Below, piece by piece: positions 43,559 through 53,849 of a DNA stretch of 64,000 nucleotides; position 1 is the first letter of the stretch; each line of letters begins with the position of its first letter. A program made the translations under genes and the position numbers. Location of the stretch: positions 62,001 to 126,000 of the forward strand of contig JAIUNI010000003.1 of assembly GCA_020161935.1 (NCBI GenBank), written 5' to 3'. The notes below the pieces were generated by a model. That model searched no databases and was not told the origin of the DNA. It saw nothing but the letters and a program-made list of their open reading frames with translations. The DNA is from Chloroflexota bacterium. Its GTDB lineage: Bacteria > Chloroflexota > Anaerolineae > Aggregatilineales > Phototrophicaceae.

Positions 43559-44116
43559 ATGGTTGCATCACCTGTTATCGAAACCCGTATCAGCCTTGAT
43601 GCGTTTGAACAGTTTATCTCGCTGCCGGAGAATGCTAACCGCGATTTTGAATTCATCGAAGGGAAAGTTGTCGAAGTGGTTTCGAATAACTATTCGTCTA
43701 AAATTGGCGGCATGTTTCTCATTAAAATCGGCGTACATGTTGTTGCGGGTGATTTAGGGGATGTGACGGGCGCAGATGGCGGTTACATGGTTATGGGTGA
43801 ACGCTATATCCCTGATGTAGCGTTTATTTCGCGGGAGAAACAACCTGAACCTTGTTATTTGGCCTACAATCCGCTGCCGCCGGATTTGGCGATTGAAGTG
43901 CTGTCACCCACTAATGACGAGCAGGATATTCGCATTAAAATCGTTAATTATCTGCTGGCTGGAACGGTTGTTTGGCTGGTCGATCCCTTTAAGAAGTATG
44001 TCCAAGTGTTTGTGCCGAATGAACCGCCGCAGACACTGGGTCTTGACGGGATACTGGATGGGGGGGCCTTCCTGCCGGGGTTTAAATTAGCGGTTAAGGA
44101 TATTTTCCCGACGTAA
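43559..44116 (+). CDS. Uma2 family (DUF820) putative endonuclease
   Basis: The 185-residue protein shows Uma2 features: FEFIEGKVVEVVSNN, RYIPDVAFISREKQ, LPPDLAIEVLSPTND and VVWLVDPFKKYVQVF. It is the second Uma2 gene in the window and clearly divergent from the first. It stands alone after repeats and ends at its own terminator, typical of these scattered genes. Confidence 0.85.
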   Translation: MVASPVIETRISLDAFEQFISLPENANRDFEFIEGKVVEVVSNNYSSKIGGMFLIKIGVHVVAGDLGDVTGADGGYMVMGERYIPDVAFISREKQPEPCYLAYNPLPPDLAIEVLSPTNDEQDIRIKIVNYLLAGTVVWLVDPFKKYVQVFVPNEPPQTLGLDGILDGGAFLPGFKLAVKDIFPT

Positions 44117-44137
44117 GAAAAGTCCCGGACGTTTTAG

Positions 44138-44170
44138 AAAAGGCGGCTTCAGTAACCGCCTTTTTAATTT
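44138..44170. terminator. Terminator between convergent genes
   Basis: AAAAGGCGG and CCGCCTTTTTAATTT form a stem with a nine-base loop between the Uma2 gene and the leftward GlcG/HbpS-like gene. Confidence 0.8.
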
Positions 44171-44183
44171 GTGTTATTTGAAT

Positions 44184-44591
44184 CTACACCAGCGCGTCGA
44201 CCCCCAACTGAGCCAACACCATGTCCTCTTCTTCGGGGAGGCCGCTGACACCGACCGCGCCGATGACCACGCCGTTGTGAACAATCGGCACGCCGCCACC
44301 CCACGCGGTATAGCGCGGGTCGCCAAAGTTGGTCATCGGCCACGGCTTTTCGCGGGAGGAGTCGCCGACGGCCTTCGAGGCTTTTTGCTCGCGGGCGGCG
44401 GTGAAGGCTTTGTTCATGGCGATGCTGATGCTCGGCAGCTTGCAGCCATCGGTGCGGACGAAGGCGATGAGTTCGCCATGCGAGTCGCAGACGGCGACGG
44501 CAGCCCCTTTGCCTTCGGCCTCCAAGCGCCTCTGAATCAAGTTGATAACCTTCATGGCATCGGTATGCGAGAGAACGGTACGCTGGTGCAT
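44184..44591 (-). CDS. GlcG/HbpS-like heme-degrading/binding family protein
   Basis: The 135-residue protein matches the GlcG/HbpS fold: AVAVCDSHGELIAFVRTDG, SISIAMNKAFTAA, and GGGVPIVHNGVVIGAVGVSG. It has no signal peptide, so it is cytosolic. It follows the fused E1 gene by one base after the stop, with AAGGGG in the E1 end as its ribosome site, so it belongs to the dehydrogenase operon. Similar genes accompany 2-oxoacid or glycolate metabolism operons. Confidence 0.85.
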   Translation of the reverse strand: MHQRTVLSHTDAMKVINLIQRRLEAEGKGAAVAVCDSHGELIAFVRTDGCKLPSISIAMNKAFTAAREQKASKAVGDSSREKPWPMTNFGDPRYTAWGGGVPIVHNGVVIGAVGVSGLPEEEDMVLAQLGVDALV

Positions 44592-44592
44592 A

Positions 44593-47046
<2,454 letters not shown>

Positions 47047-47061
47047 GTTGGAAACTCCTTC

Positions 47062-47113
47062 GTTAACCCTCACCCCTAACCCCACTCCCTCAGGGCGAGG
47101 GGAATCAGGGGGA
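47062..47113. repeat. G/C-rich intergenic repeat (CCCTAACCCC type)
   Basis: CCCTCACCCCTAACCCC pairs loosely with GGGCGAGGGGAATCAGGGGG. This is the same class as 14408-14472 and 48620-48695. Confidence 0.5.
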
Positions 47114-47145
47114 GATGTATAAACATGGTAGCATTTTGAGAGAAG

Positions 47146-47225
47146 CGGACGCGATACATCGCGTCCCTACACAACAATCAGGTCAATCTTTTTGGTTTCT
47201 GTAGGGACAGCATACAGGCTGTCCG
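47146..47225. repeat. Paired-hairpin element R6
   Basis: The left hairpin (47146-47171) is CGCGAT-type with a GATACATC centre, and the right hairpin (47200-47225) is CAGCAT-type. The spacer is 28 bases. It lies between the E2 and E1 genes of one operon and could affect mRNA stability or stoichiometry. Confidence 0.85.
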
Positions 47226-47261
47226 GTATTATTCACCTTAAATTGCATCATCGCTTCACCA

Positions 47262-48572
47262 TTACAACCCCAATAGTAGGTCAATCGCCGCGAGATTTTG
47301 GGCGAGCGCCTGTAAGAAACGGGCGGCGGGTGCGCCATCCACCACCTGATGATTGACGGTGAGCGACAGGCCGATGTGCGGGATGAAGTTTACTGTGCCG
47401 TCCACATCTACCGGTTTAAGCTGGATGCTGCCCACGCCGAGGATGGCGACCTGCGGCGGGTTGAGTACGGGCGTAAAACTCTCGATGCCCAAGCTGCCAA
47501 GATTGGTAACGGTGAACGTGCCGCCGGTCATCTCGTCGGGTGTGATGCGGCCTTCGGTGCTGGCAGCGGCGAGGCGGTGGGCTTCGTCGGCAAGGGATTT
47601 CAGGCTGCGGGTGCTGGCGTTTCGGATGACCGGCACGAGCAAGCCACGGTCGGTATCCACCGCCATGCCGAGGTGAACGGCGGCGTGACGGTGAATGGCA
47701 TCGGCGATAAACAGGCTGTTGAGGTCGGGGAAGCGCGGCAGCGTGCGCGACACAGCGAACAGCAGTAAGTCGTTCAACGTAACCGACTGTAAGCCCATGT
47801 CGGCGGGGCTGGCCTTCAAGCGCTGGCGGTAGGCTTGCAGGGCGCGGGCATCCGCCGAGGTGTTCATGGTGAGTTGGGCGGTGGTTTGCAGCGACTCCAA
47901 CATACGGGCGGCGATGATTTTACGTGCGCCCTTCAGCGGGATGACCTCGACACCTGTATCTGGTGGAGTGCTGGCAGTGGGGATGAGGTCGCGCTTGGTG
48001 ATGCGCCCACCCGCGCCCGTGCCGCGTTCCGGCGGGTGGTAATCCCCCGCGTTCACCATCGACTGCGCGACAGGGGTGAGCCGTGCGGCAGTGGTGTGGG
48101 CGGCCTGTACATCGCGCTCGATGATGCGTCCGTTCGGGCCGGAACCCTGCAAGCCGCGCAGGTCGATTTGTTTACGGGCGGCGAGGTTGCGGGCGCGGGG
48201 GGAAACGGCCTGACCATTGGTGACAGCAGTGGGTTGGGATATTTGGGATATAACGGTGGTTGGTGATGAAATAGGCGCAAGTGGGTTTGGGATTCCTGAG
48301 GCAGGTTTTGGGATAAGTTGGGATATATCCTCGCCGGTGGTGCCGACGACCGCGATATTGACCATCACTGGAATTTCGTCGCCGGCGTTGTAGAGCAGCG
48401 CGAGGACGGTTCCGGCGACCGGACTTTCGACCTCCATCGCGGCCTTATCGGTTTCGACATCGCACAGGGTTTCGCCGATAGCGATGCTCTCACCAACGGT
48501 TTTACGCCAGCCGATGAGGATGGTACTTTCGACGGTGTTCCCCAGCTTGGGCATGGGTATGGCAGATGCCAT
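47262..48572 (-). CDS. Dihydrolipoamide acyltransferase (E2)
   Basis: This is the E2 core of the 2-oxoacid dehydrogenase (436 residues). The lipoyl domain (1-75) carries the lipoylated K43 in [10 protein letters not shown] first peripheral subunit-binding domain is [17 protein letters not shown]...GRIIERDV and a second, degenerate one ends in GGRITKRDL. The catalytic domain (about 200-436) ends with [14 protein letters not shown], carrying the His and Asp-Gly of the active site. The ATG at 48572 has AGGAG 6 bases upstream. It is the first gene of the operon. Confidence 0.9.
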   Translation of the reverse strand: MASAIPMPKLGNTVESTILIGWRKTVGESIAIGETLCDVETDKAAMEVESPVAGTVLALLYNAGDEIPVMVNIAVVGTTGEDISQLIPKPASGIPNPLAPISSPTTVISQISQPTAVTNGQAVSPRARNLAARKQIDLRGLQGSGPNGRIIERDVQAAHTTAARLTPVAQSMVNAGDYHPPERGTGAGGRITKRDLIPTASTPPDTGVEVIPLKGARKIIAARMLESLQTTAQLTMNTSADARALQAYRQRLKASPADMGLQSVTLNDLLLFAVSRTLPRFPDLNSLFIADAIHRHAAVHLGMAVDTDRGLLVPVIRNASTRSLKSLADEAHRLAAASTEGRITPDEMTGGTFTVTNLGSLGIESFTPVLNPPQVAILGVGSIQLKPVDVDGTVNFIPHIGLSLTVNHQVVDGAPAARFLQALAQNLAAIDLLLGL

Positions 48573-48619
48573 GTTCGCTCCTATATAAACGGTGTCCGAT
48601 GCGGCAGTAAGTGCATAAG

Positions 48620-48695
48620 AGACCCCACCCCTAACCCCTCCCCGTAGTAACAAGGAGGGGAACAAGACACAGCCCCTCCCCTACGAGAAACAATG
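48620..48695. repeat. G/C-rich intergenic repeat
   Basis: CCCCACCCCTAACCCCTCC followed by AGGAGGGGAAC and CCCCTCCCCTACGAG words can fold into two hairpins. It ends in the CCCTACGAG word seen in the 54-bp tandem repeat at 49745. Confidence 0.5.
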
Positions 48696-48728
48696 TTGGT
48701 GGTTGGTAGTGCAATATAAATCACGAAT

Positions 48729-49730
48729 TTAACAGAACTTAGCTATCATCAAAATAGTTTCATAATTTGAAGGCGTTAAAATACTTGTACTGTCTTGCTG
48801 CAAAGCTATCGGCTGGCTATATCGTTTGTTTTCAATCTGGACATGGCCTATAGCTCCCCAAGTTTCTGTATTCCAAAGAACAAGTCGTCGGTCAGGATCG
48901 ATACCAAAACCTGTTAACAGACGGTTGTTATTAAGCCAAACGACAGGCACAAAACCGTCCAAATAAATAATTTCGTTTCCTGATTCAATATCAAACACAC
49001 TTATTCCAAGTAGCTGAATGCTGACAGCTATTTCAGTACTATCAGGTTTCCAAAATAAACCATCTGAATGGTTTCCAATGTCGATTACACGCTCAATATT
49101 AGAAGTTTGGGTGTTCCAAATTACTACTGTGTATCCATTACTAAATGCAAGTTGATTACCATCTGGACTCCAAACGACTTGAGATGAGAAGCTATCTTTA
49201 ACGGACAACTCTGTAATAACTTTGTCATCTGATAAATCCCAGATAATTACCTGATTAAATGTTCGAATAGCTATCCTATCCTCATTAGGTGCCCAATCGA
49301 TAAAATAAACCTCTTGGTCATCACCTAATGGTTTCCACATTTGATGAGAATCTCCTGTCAGTAAATCAAATATGCTAACACTTAAATTTGTCGCCATAGC
49401 TAGTTTGCTACCATCAAAGTTCCAATCGAAATCTACTATGTAAGCGTAAGATTTGTCTTTCTCGAACACATATTGTCGCGTATTTGATAGAACATTCCAG
49501 ACTTCTAGTCTATCGTGACTAAGAATAACAACGCTTTCTCCATTTGGATTCCATTCAAAATACTGAACATTAGTAAATGATCCATCACCTACTTCACCAA
49601 CTTTACAAAACTTTATTACATCATATGCCAAGGAAGATGAGCTGCCTAAACCTACTAAGAAAAGCGCGAATACGATGAGCTTTATCGTGAACATGATTTG
49701 ATTGAGTGTTTTATCAACATAATCAAACAT
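48729..49730 (-). CDS. Secreted WD40-like beta-propeller protein, AT-rich gene
   Basis: The 333-residue protein has an N-terminal hydrophobic signal (IKLIVFALFLVGLG) and about six WD40-type blades: YFEWNPNGES, FDWNFDGSKLA, IDWAPNEDRIA, VVWSPDGNQLAFS, LFWKPDSTEIA and a final VVWLNNNRLL. The gene is much richer in A+T than its neighbours, suggesting acquisition from elsewhere. AGGA lies upstream of the ATG; an internal Met13 start would give a shorter signal peptide. Ligand unknown. Confidence 0.7.
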   Translation of the reverse strand: MFDYVDKTLNQIMFTIKLIVFALFLVGLGSSSSLAYDVIKFCKVGEVGDGSFTNVQYFEWNPNGESVVILSHDRLEVWNVLSNTRQYVFEKDKSYAYIVDFDWNFDGSKLAMATNLSVSIFDLLTGDSHQMWKPLGDDQEVYFIDWAPNEDRIAIRTFNQVIIWDLSDDKVITELSVKDSFSSQVVWSPDGNQLAFSNGYTVVIWNTQTSNIERVIDIGNHSDGLFWKPDSTEIAVSIQLLGISVFDIESGNEIIYLDGFVPVVWLNNNRLLTGFGIDPDRRLVLWNTETWGAIGHVQIENKRYSQPIALQQDSTSILTPSNYETILMIAKFC

Positions 49731-49744
49731 TTTCGTCCTAGTCG

Positions 49745-49882
49745 GGTGCGGGAGGGTCTCAGCCCCTTCCCTACGAGAATACGATTTTTGTGGTTAGTGG
49801 TGCGAGAGGGTCTCAGCCCCTCCCCTACGCGAATACGATCTTTGTAGTTGGTGGTGCGGAGGAGGCACGCCTCCTCCCTACA
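49745..49882. repeat. 54-bp tandem repeat with palindromic core, 2.5 copies
   Basis: Units begin at 49745, 49799 and 49853. Each starts GGTGCG, then a hairpin (GGGTCTCAGCCCC or GGAGGAG/CTCCTCC) ending CCCTAC, then GAATACGATTTTTGT-like sequence. A CTCTGCGTTCTCTGCGG word follows at 49902-49923. The hairpin stem differs between copies 2 and 3 while pairing is kept. Confidence 0.75.
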
Positions 49883-49936
49883 CAACAATTGTTTGCGTTA
49901 AAAATCTCTGCGTTCTCTGCGGTTCAATATATTGTC

Positions 49937-50929
49937 CTAACCGCCTATGCTGGTGGTGAAGAAGCTGACCAATTTCTGCTCGTATTCGGCGGGGTGGTCG
50001 AACATCGCGCCGACGTGCGTGCTGCCCTCCACAATCCACGAGCCGACCGCCGCGCCCTCGGCCTCGGCTGCCGCGATCAGGTCATAGGCATATTGGACGC
50101 TGAGGCGGGTATCGGCAGTACCGTGGGTGATGAACAGCGGGCGACCGTCTAGTTTGGCGATGGTCGCGAGCGGGCTGCGGGCGGTGACATCGCGGCTGGA
50201 GATGACCTTACCCATCATGACACTCGCGCTGGATAACACAGTCGGGAAACCGTTACGGGCGAGTTCAGCATCAATCACGTTGTTGATGTCGGCGTAGCTG
50301 CTGTCTTCCCATGTGGCGGCGACGCGCGGTTCTTCGCCCATCGCGATCAGCACGGTTGCTGCGCCGAGCGAGGTACCGAACAAACCGATTTTTTCCGGCG
50401 CAAAGCCCTTCTCGTTCACCAGCCAATCCCACGCGCCCAGCACATCGCGGTACTCGACGGTGCCAGCGGCGTAGCGCCCATCCACCACCTGCGAGTCGCC
50501 GTGGTTGCGCAGGTCGATCATCAGCACATTGAAGCCAGCTTTGTTGAGCATTCCGGCAGGCATGAGGATCGAGGCCGAGCGTTTGCAACTGTTCACGCCA
50601 TGTACCAGAATGACAGCCGGTGCGGTGGTTTCGTCCACGTCCTGCGCGGGAACATACCACGCATTGATGTTGACATTATCCTCGCGGCTGGGGAAATCCA
50701 CCGTTTGAAAAGTCGCCATCTGGTAGGGCTGCACATCCGTATCCGAACCCGTCACGGTGGTGAAGGCGGCAGGTGAGTTTTCCAACTGCTCGGCGCTAAA
50801 GTTTGGACAGTTCGCGCTGACGAGCGACAGACGGTTATAGACGACCGCGCCACCGGCGGCGTACCCCACGACGAGCAGCAGGATAATAACGACCGCGAGC
50901 GAGATAAGTATCCGGTTTCGACGTTTCAC
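49937..50929 (-). CDS. Membrane-anchored alpha/beta hydrolase
   Basis: The 330-residue protein has one N-terminal membrane helix (LAVVIILLLVVGYAAGG) and an extracytoplasmic alpha/beta hydrolase domain with VILVHGVNSC (oxyanion region), MIDLRNHG, the nucleophile elbow GLFGTSLGAAT, ITHGTADTRL with Asp and a final His in VEGSTHVG. It is probably an esterase or peptidase acting at the cell surface. Confidence 0.85.
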   Translation of the reverse strand: MKRRNRILISLAVVIILLLVVGYAAGGAVVYNRLSLVSANCPNFSAEQLENSPAAFTTVTGSDTDVQPYQMATFQTVDFPSREDNVNINAWYVPAQDVDETTAPAVILVHGVNSCKRSASILMPAGMLNKAGFNVLMIDLRNHGDSQVVDGRYAAGTVEYRDVLGAWDWLVNEKGFAPEKIGLFGTSLGAATVLIAMGEEPRVAATWEDSSYADINNVIDAELARNGFPTVLSSASVMMGKVISSRDVTARSPLATIAKLDGRPLFITHGTADTRLSVQYAYDLIAAAEAEGAAVGSWIVEGSTHVGAMFDHPAEYEQKLVSFFTTSIGG

Positions 50930-51044
50930 AAGAAGCCTTCTTTAAATCAGAACCATTTGGTGACGATGATACCACTGATCGCTTGTCTGTGGTAAGAACT
51001 TGTCATGACAGGTTATCTAAGAGGTGAGAAACAGGGCGAAAAGA

Positions 51045-51073
51045 TTGACTTTCGTTTTTGAGTCCGCTAGACT
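51045..51073 (+). promoter_or_regulatory. Sigma-70-type promoter of the cysteine leader
   Basis: TTGACT (51045-51050) and TAGACT (51068-51073) are spaced by 17 bases. ACTTTCGT (51048-51055) and ACGAAAGT (51084-51091) form a perfect 8-base inverted repeat flanking the -10, which could be an operator. Transcription should start near 51080, about 20 bases before the leader ORF. Confidence 0.6.
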
Positions 51074-51098
51074 GACTTTACGAACGAAAGTAAGCGAG

Positions 51099-51146
51099 AT
51101 GAATATGATGGTTTGCTTGTGTTGTTGTCTGAAGCAGGGGCGTTGA
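51099..51146 (+). CDS. Cysteine-rich leader peptide (MNMMVCLCCCLKQGR)
   Basis: A 15-codon frame with ATG at 51099 (alternatives at 51105 and 51108) reads Met-Asn-Met-Met-Val-Cys-Leu-Cys-Cys-Cys-Leu-Lys-Gln-Gly-Arg and stops with TGA. Four of 15 codons are Cys, three consecutive, at 51114-51128. A GAG lies just before the start; the ribosome site is weak. It precedes alternative RNA hairpins and a cysteine synthase gene, so its role is read as sensing charged Cys-tRNA by ribosome stalling. Confidence 0.75.
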   Translation: MNMMVCLCCCLKQGR

Positions 51147-51268
51147 CCACACTTCAGACCGCTGACTAAACCTTAACTGGCTCATTCCAAAGCCAACAGC
51201 CAATGAAGAAGCGTGGCGCGTCCCCGAATGTGGGAACGCCGCGCTTTTTTGATGCCGTTGGCTTTTTT
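51127..51268 (+). promoter_or_regulatory. Transcription attenuator of the cysteine synthase gene
   Basis: Region 1 GTCTGAAG (51127-51134, starting in the last Cys codon) pairs perfectly with CTTCAGAC in region 2 (51152-51159). Region 2 can instead use CCACACTTC (51147-51155) to pair at 8 of 9 positions with GAAGCGTGG in region 3 (51208-51216). Region 3 is also the 5' arm of the terminator whose 3' arm is region 4 (51231-51244). A ribosome stalled at the Cys codons would cover region 1 and allow the antiterminator; one at the stop codon would cover region 2 and allow the terminator. Confidence 0.75.
51209..51250 (+). terminator. Attenuator terminator, nested in a second stem
   Basis: AAGCGTGGCG pairs with CGCCGCGCTT (one G-U) with further CCC/GGG pairs near the loop, followed by six T. 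An outer stem AGCCAACAGC (51191-51200) / GCCGTTGGCT (51254-51263) encloses it and is followed by a second T6 run (51263-51268), giving two nested termination points. Confidence 0.8.
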
Positions 51269-51274
51269 GTTGAG

Positions 51275-51304
51275 ATGCAAGTGTGCTGCTCGATCAAACG
51301 ATGA
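51275..51304 (+). CDS. Second Cys-containing mini-ORF (MQVCCSIKR)
   Basis: ATG at 51275 opens a nine-codon frame with two adjacent Cys codons (51284-51289) that ends in TGA overlapping the cysteine synthase ATG as ATGA. Only GAG directly precedes it. It could couple cysteine supply to translation of the synthase, but its small size leaves it tentative. Confidence 0.35.
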   Translation: MQVCCSIKR

Positions 51305-52278
51305 AGGACGATGAACTGAAAATGGCCTTACCGAAACTGGATATTCACACCATTTCCCATGTCGATGCCACCCATATCGACAGCTTGATTGGCAACACCC
51401 CCTTATTGAGCTTCCGGCGGGTGACGGCGCACCTGCCGGATTATGTGCGCGTGTATGCCAAAGCCGAATGGATGAACCCCGGTGGCAGCGTGAAAGACCG
51501 TGCCGCCGCGAATATCGTGCGCGAGGCCGTCCGCAGCGGGGCGCTGACCCACGACAAAATTCTGCTGGACAGCACCAGCGGCAACACCGGCATCGCTTAT
51601 GCTATGATCGGCGCGGCGAAGGGCTATAAGGTGAAGTTGTTCCTCCCCGGCAATGTCAGCCCGGAACGCACCGCTATCCTCAACGCCTACGGGGTCGATA
51701 TTGTCTACACCGACCCGCTGGAAGGTTCCGATGGCGCGATACGCGGGGTGCGGGCGCTGGCCGCCGCCGAACCGGATAAGTATTTCTACGCCGACCAGTA
51801 CAACAACCCCGCCAACTGGCAGGCGCACTACAACACGACTGGCGTGGAAATCTGGAAGCAGACGCACGGCAGCATCACCCACTTCGTCGCGGGCTTGGGG
51901 ACAAGCGGCACGCTGATGGGTACGGGGCGGCGGTTGAAGGACTACAATCCTGATGTGCAGGTCATCTCGCTCCAGCCGGACTCACCCTTCCACGGCCTTG
52001 AAGGGTGGAAGCACATGGAAACAGCCATCAAACCGGGGATTTACGACTCAGTGTTCGCAGATCGTAATCTCGGCATCAGCACCGAGGCCACCTACGAGAT
52101 GGCGCGGCGGCTGGCGCGTGAGGAAGGCTACTTGGTGGGCATCAGCGCGGCGGCGGCGATGGTCGGCACGCTGCAAGTGGCGGCGGAAATTGCCGCGCGG
52201 GGCGAAGCGGCGGTCATCGTGACGTTGTTCCCCGACAACGCCTATAAGTACCTGAGCGAGAGCTTCTGGAAGGGGTAA
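51301..52278 (+). CDS. Cysteine synthase family PLP enzyme
   Basis: The fold type II PLP enzyme (325 residues from this start) makes cysteine from an activated serine and sulfide. The Schiff-base Lys is K65 in NPGGSVKDRAA, the substrate loop is TSGNTG at 92-97 and the phosphate-binding loop is GLGTSGTLMG. The C-terminal part (VGISAAAAMVG) is closer to CysM/CBS-type enzymes than to classical CysK. Start choice is uncertain: ATG 51301 overlaps the mini-ORF stop, a GTG at 51283 adds six residues, and ATG 51322 has AAGGA upstream. Expression is probably governed by the upstream attenuator. Confidence 0.88.
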   Translation: MKDDELKMALPKLDIHTISHVDATHIDSLIGNTPLLSFRRVTAHLPDYVRVYAKAEWMNPGGSVKDRAAANIVREAVRSGALTHDKILLDSTSGNTGIAYAMIGAAKGYKVKLFLPGNVSPERTAILNAYGVDIVYTDPLEGSDGAIRGVRALAAAEPDKYFYADQYNNPANWQAHYNTTGVEIWKQTHGSITHFVAGLGTSGTLMGTGRRLKDYNPDVQVISLQPDSPFHGLEGWKHMETAIKPGIYDSVFADRNLGISTEATYEMARRLAREEGYLVGISAAAAMVGTLQVAAEIAARGEAAVIVTLFPDNAYKYLSESFWKG

Positions 52279-52314
52279 GAAGTCGCAAGTTTCAAGTTGC
52301 AAGTGGAGCGAAAT

Positions 52315-52346
52315 AAAGAGGCGCAGATTAAACCTGCGCCTCTTTT
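52315..52346. terminator. Terminator between convergent genes
   Basis: AAAGAGGCGCAG and CTGCGCCTCTTT form a perfect 12-bp stem between the cysteine synthase and haloperoxidase genes, with A/T tracts on both sides. Confidence 0.85.
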
Positions 52347-52352
52347 GGTTAC

Positions 52353-53684
52353 TTACTTGTCCAGTACGGCTGGCTGCAAGTTGAATACATCACTTACAGC
52401 ACTGCCAACGCAGCGCCCCTGTCGCAAGCCGTTTTCAATGGCCGAGCGGTAGTGGATGCCGCCGTACAGCCGGGAAATCGCTGCCTCCGATGCTGCCGCT
52501 TCAAATGAGGTGTAGGAACGAACCAACGGTTCTTCATGCTTATAAATAACGTGGGTTCGGTCTTCAAAGAACTGCGGGCCGAAAAGACGGGTCAGTGTTT
52601 CGGCAGCCGCGGCGGACACAATACTGTGCCCTGAAACATATTCGGGGAAAGGCGGGGTTTCGACATACGGCCCCCAGCCGCGACTGATATTCTCCTGAAT
52701 ATAGGTGACCGGACGGATCACCATCGTCTGATATTTTGACCACCAGCCCGAAATAAACGCATCGGCTACCGACATACCGACCATCGCGTGCATCCATGCG
52801 GCTTCGTCCAGCGTCAGCCCAAGCTGTTCGGTCAGTTGGTTGGTGATCGAAATCCAGTGACCGCCGGGTGCGCCGGTGACACCGGGGGTATCAATCCAGT
52901 AGCGCGATGTTTCCCGCTGAAAGTTTGTCAACCGTCTACCTGTCTGCATCACTTCCAGCGCCTGAGCATAAAAGACCGAATCCGGGTCGGTGCTGTAAGG
53001 CACGTCGATAGGGACGTGGCAGGTTGAACCTCGCTCCAGCACGAACGGACGCATCTCGCCCCAGTACGGCTGGTTTGGTTTTTTCGCGTCATCTGTTAGA
53101 ACATAACCGCCTTCAATTTCCGGCAGCACGTAGTCTTTGCCGCGCGCGTTCACATCGGCAAAGCCATCGTCGGCTGCCCAATTGGCAATCGCCTCCCCCA
53201 AGACCACGCCATAGGCCAGCGAACGCTCAATGGTTTCAGCGTCGCTTTCTTTGAGTCGTTCTTTCGTATGGGCATCACGCAGTTCCTCAAAAGCGGCGAC
53301 TGTTTCCGGTGTCACAGCCGTAAAGACCGTCGGCAGCACCGTTGTCATGGTGCTGTCCATCACGCTTATCCAGTCGTAGGCGGCGGCTTCAGGACGTGGG
53401 AAAACGGGCATGTGTCCGATTTGCTCGGTCAGCGACACATAACCGGGCATGCCGTTAACCAGCGATTCGTAAAGGGTCACGCCTGCATAACCATAAACAC
53501 GCGAGGAGGTTGTGGGCGATTCGGCCTGCGCCTGTACCCGTAGATACACCAGATCAATCCACTCGGTAGCATATCGAGGGTCGAGGTCGCGTACCAGCGG
53601 CGCATCAGCCTCATCCTGCGCGTAAACCGGCGCAACGGTAGCGCAAAGGAGTAAAAAGAGAAAAAGCAGTCGTTTAAGAGTCAT
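52353..53684 (-). CDS. Secreted vanadium-dependent haloperoxidase-like protein
   Basis: The 443-residue protein has a signal peptide (FLFLLLCATVAPVYAQ) and a C-terminal acid phosphatase/vanadium haloperoxidase core: a Lys in WWSKYQTMVIRPVTYI with the Arg-Pro, PEYVSGHSIVSAA with the glycine-serine-histidine site, and SRLYGGIHYRSAIENG with the Arg and vanadate-ligand His. It may halogenate extracellular organics using peroxide; a phosphatase function is the alternative. It ends at the shared terminator. Confidence 0.85.
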   Translation of the reverse strand: MTLKRLLFLFLLLCATVAPVYAQDEADAPLVRDLDPRYATEWIDLVYLRVQAQAESPTTSSRVYGYAGVTLYESLVNGMPGYVSLTEQIGHMPVFPRPEAAAYDWISVMDSTMTTVLPTVFTAVTPETVAAFEELRDAHTKERLKESDAETIERSLAYGVVLGEAIANWAADDGFADVNARGKDYVLPEIEGGYVLTDDAKKPNQPYWGEMRPFVLERGSTCHVPIDVPYSTDPDSVFYAQALEVMQTGRRLTNFQRETSRYWIDTPGVTGAPGGHWISITNQLTEQLGLTLDEAAWMHAMVGMSVADAFISGWWSKYQTMVIRPVTYIQENISRGWGPYVETPPFPEYVSGHSIVSAAAAETLTRLFGPQFFEDRTHVIYKHEEPLVRSYTSFEAAASEAAISRLYGGIHYRSAIENGLRQGRCVGSAVSDVFNLQPAVLDK

Positions 53685-53849
53685 GGCTCACCTTCTATGA
53701 AATTGAGTAAAGTATTATAATTTATTGTGATTATAAGCGAAAAGAATTCGATTATAGCTCAAATTGAGGTTTTGGAAGGGGTAGAAGTTTCAAGTTGCAA
53801 GTGACAAGTTGTAAGTTGGGAAGGCTGTCCGGTGAGGACGATTTTTTGT

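Noticed and set aside
49745..49882. CRISPR-like array
   Set aside because: The repeated units are contiguous and nearly identical over their whole 54 bases, with no unique spacers and no cas genes nearby. The 141-bp array at 42692 was rejected for the same reason.
51147..51282. T-box or SAM riboswitch before cysteine synthase
   Set aside because: No T-box sequence (UGGNACC-type) or SAM-riboswitch core is visible; the Cys-codon leader and the three alternative stems explain the region better.
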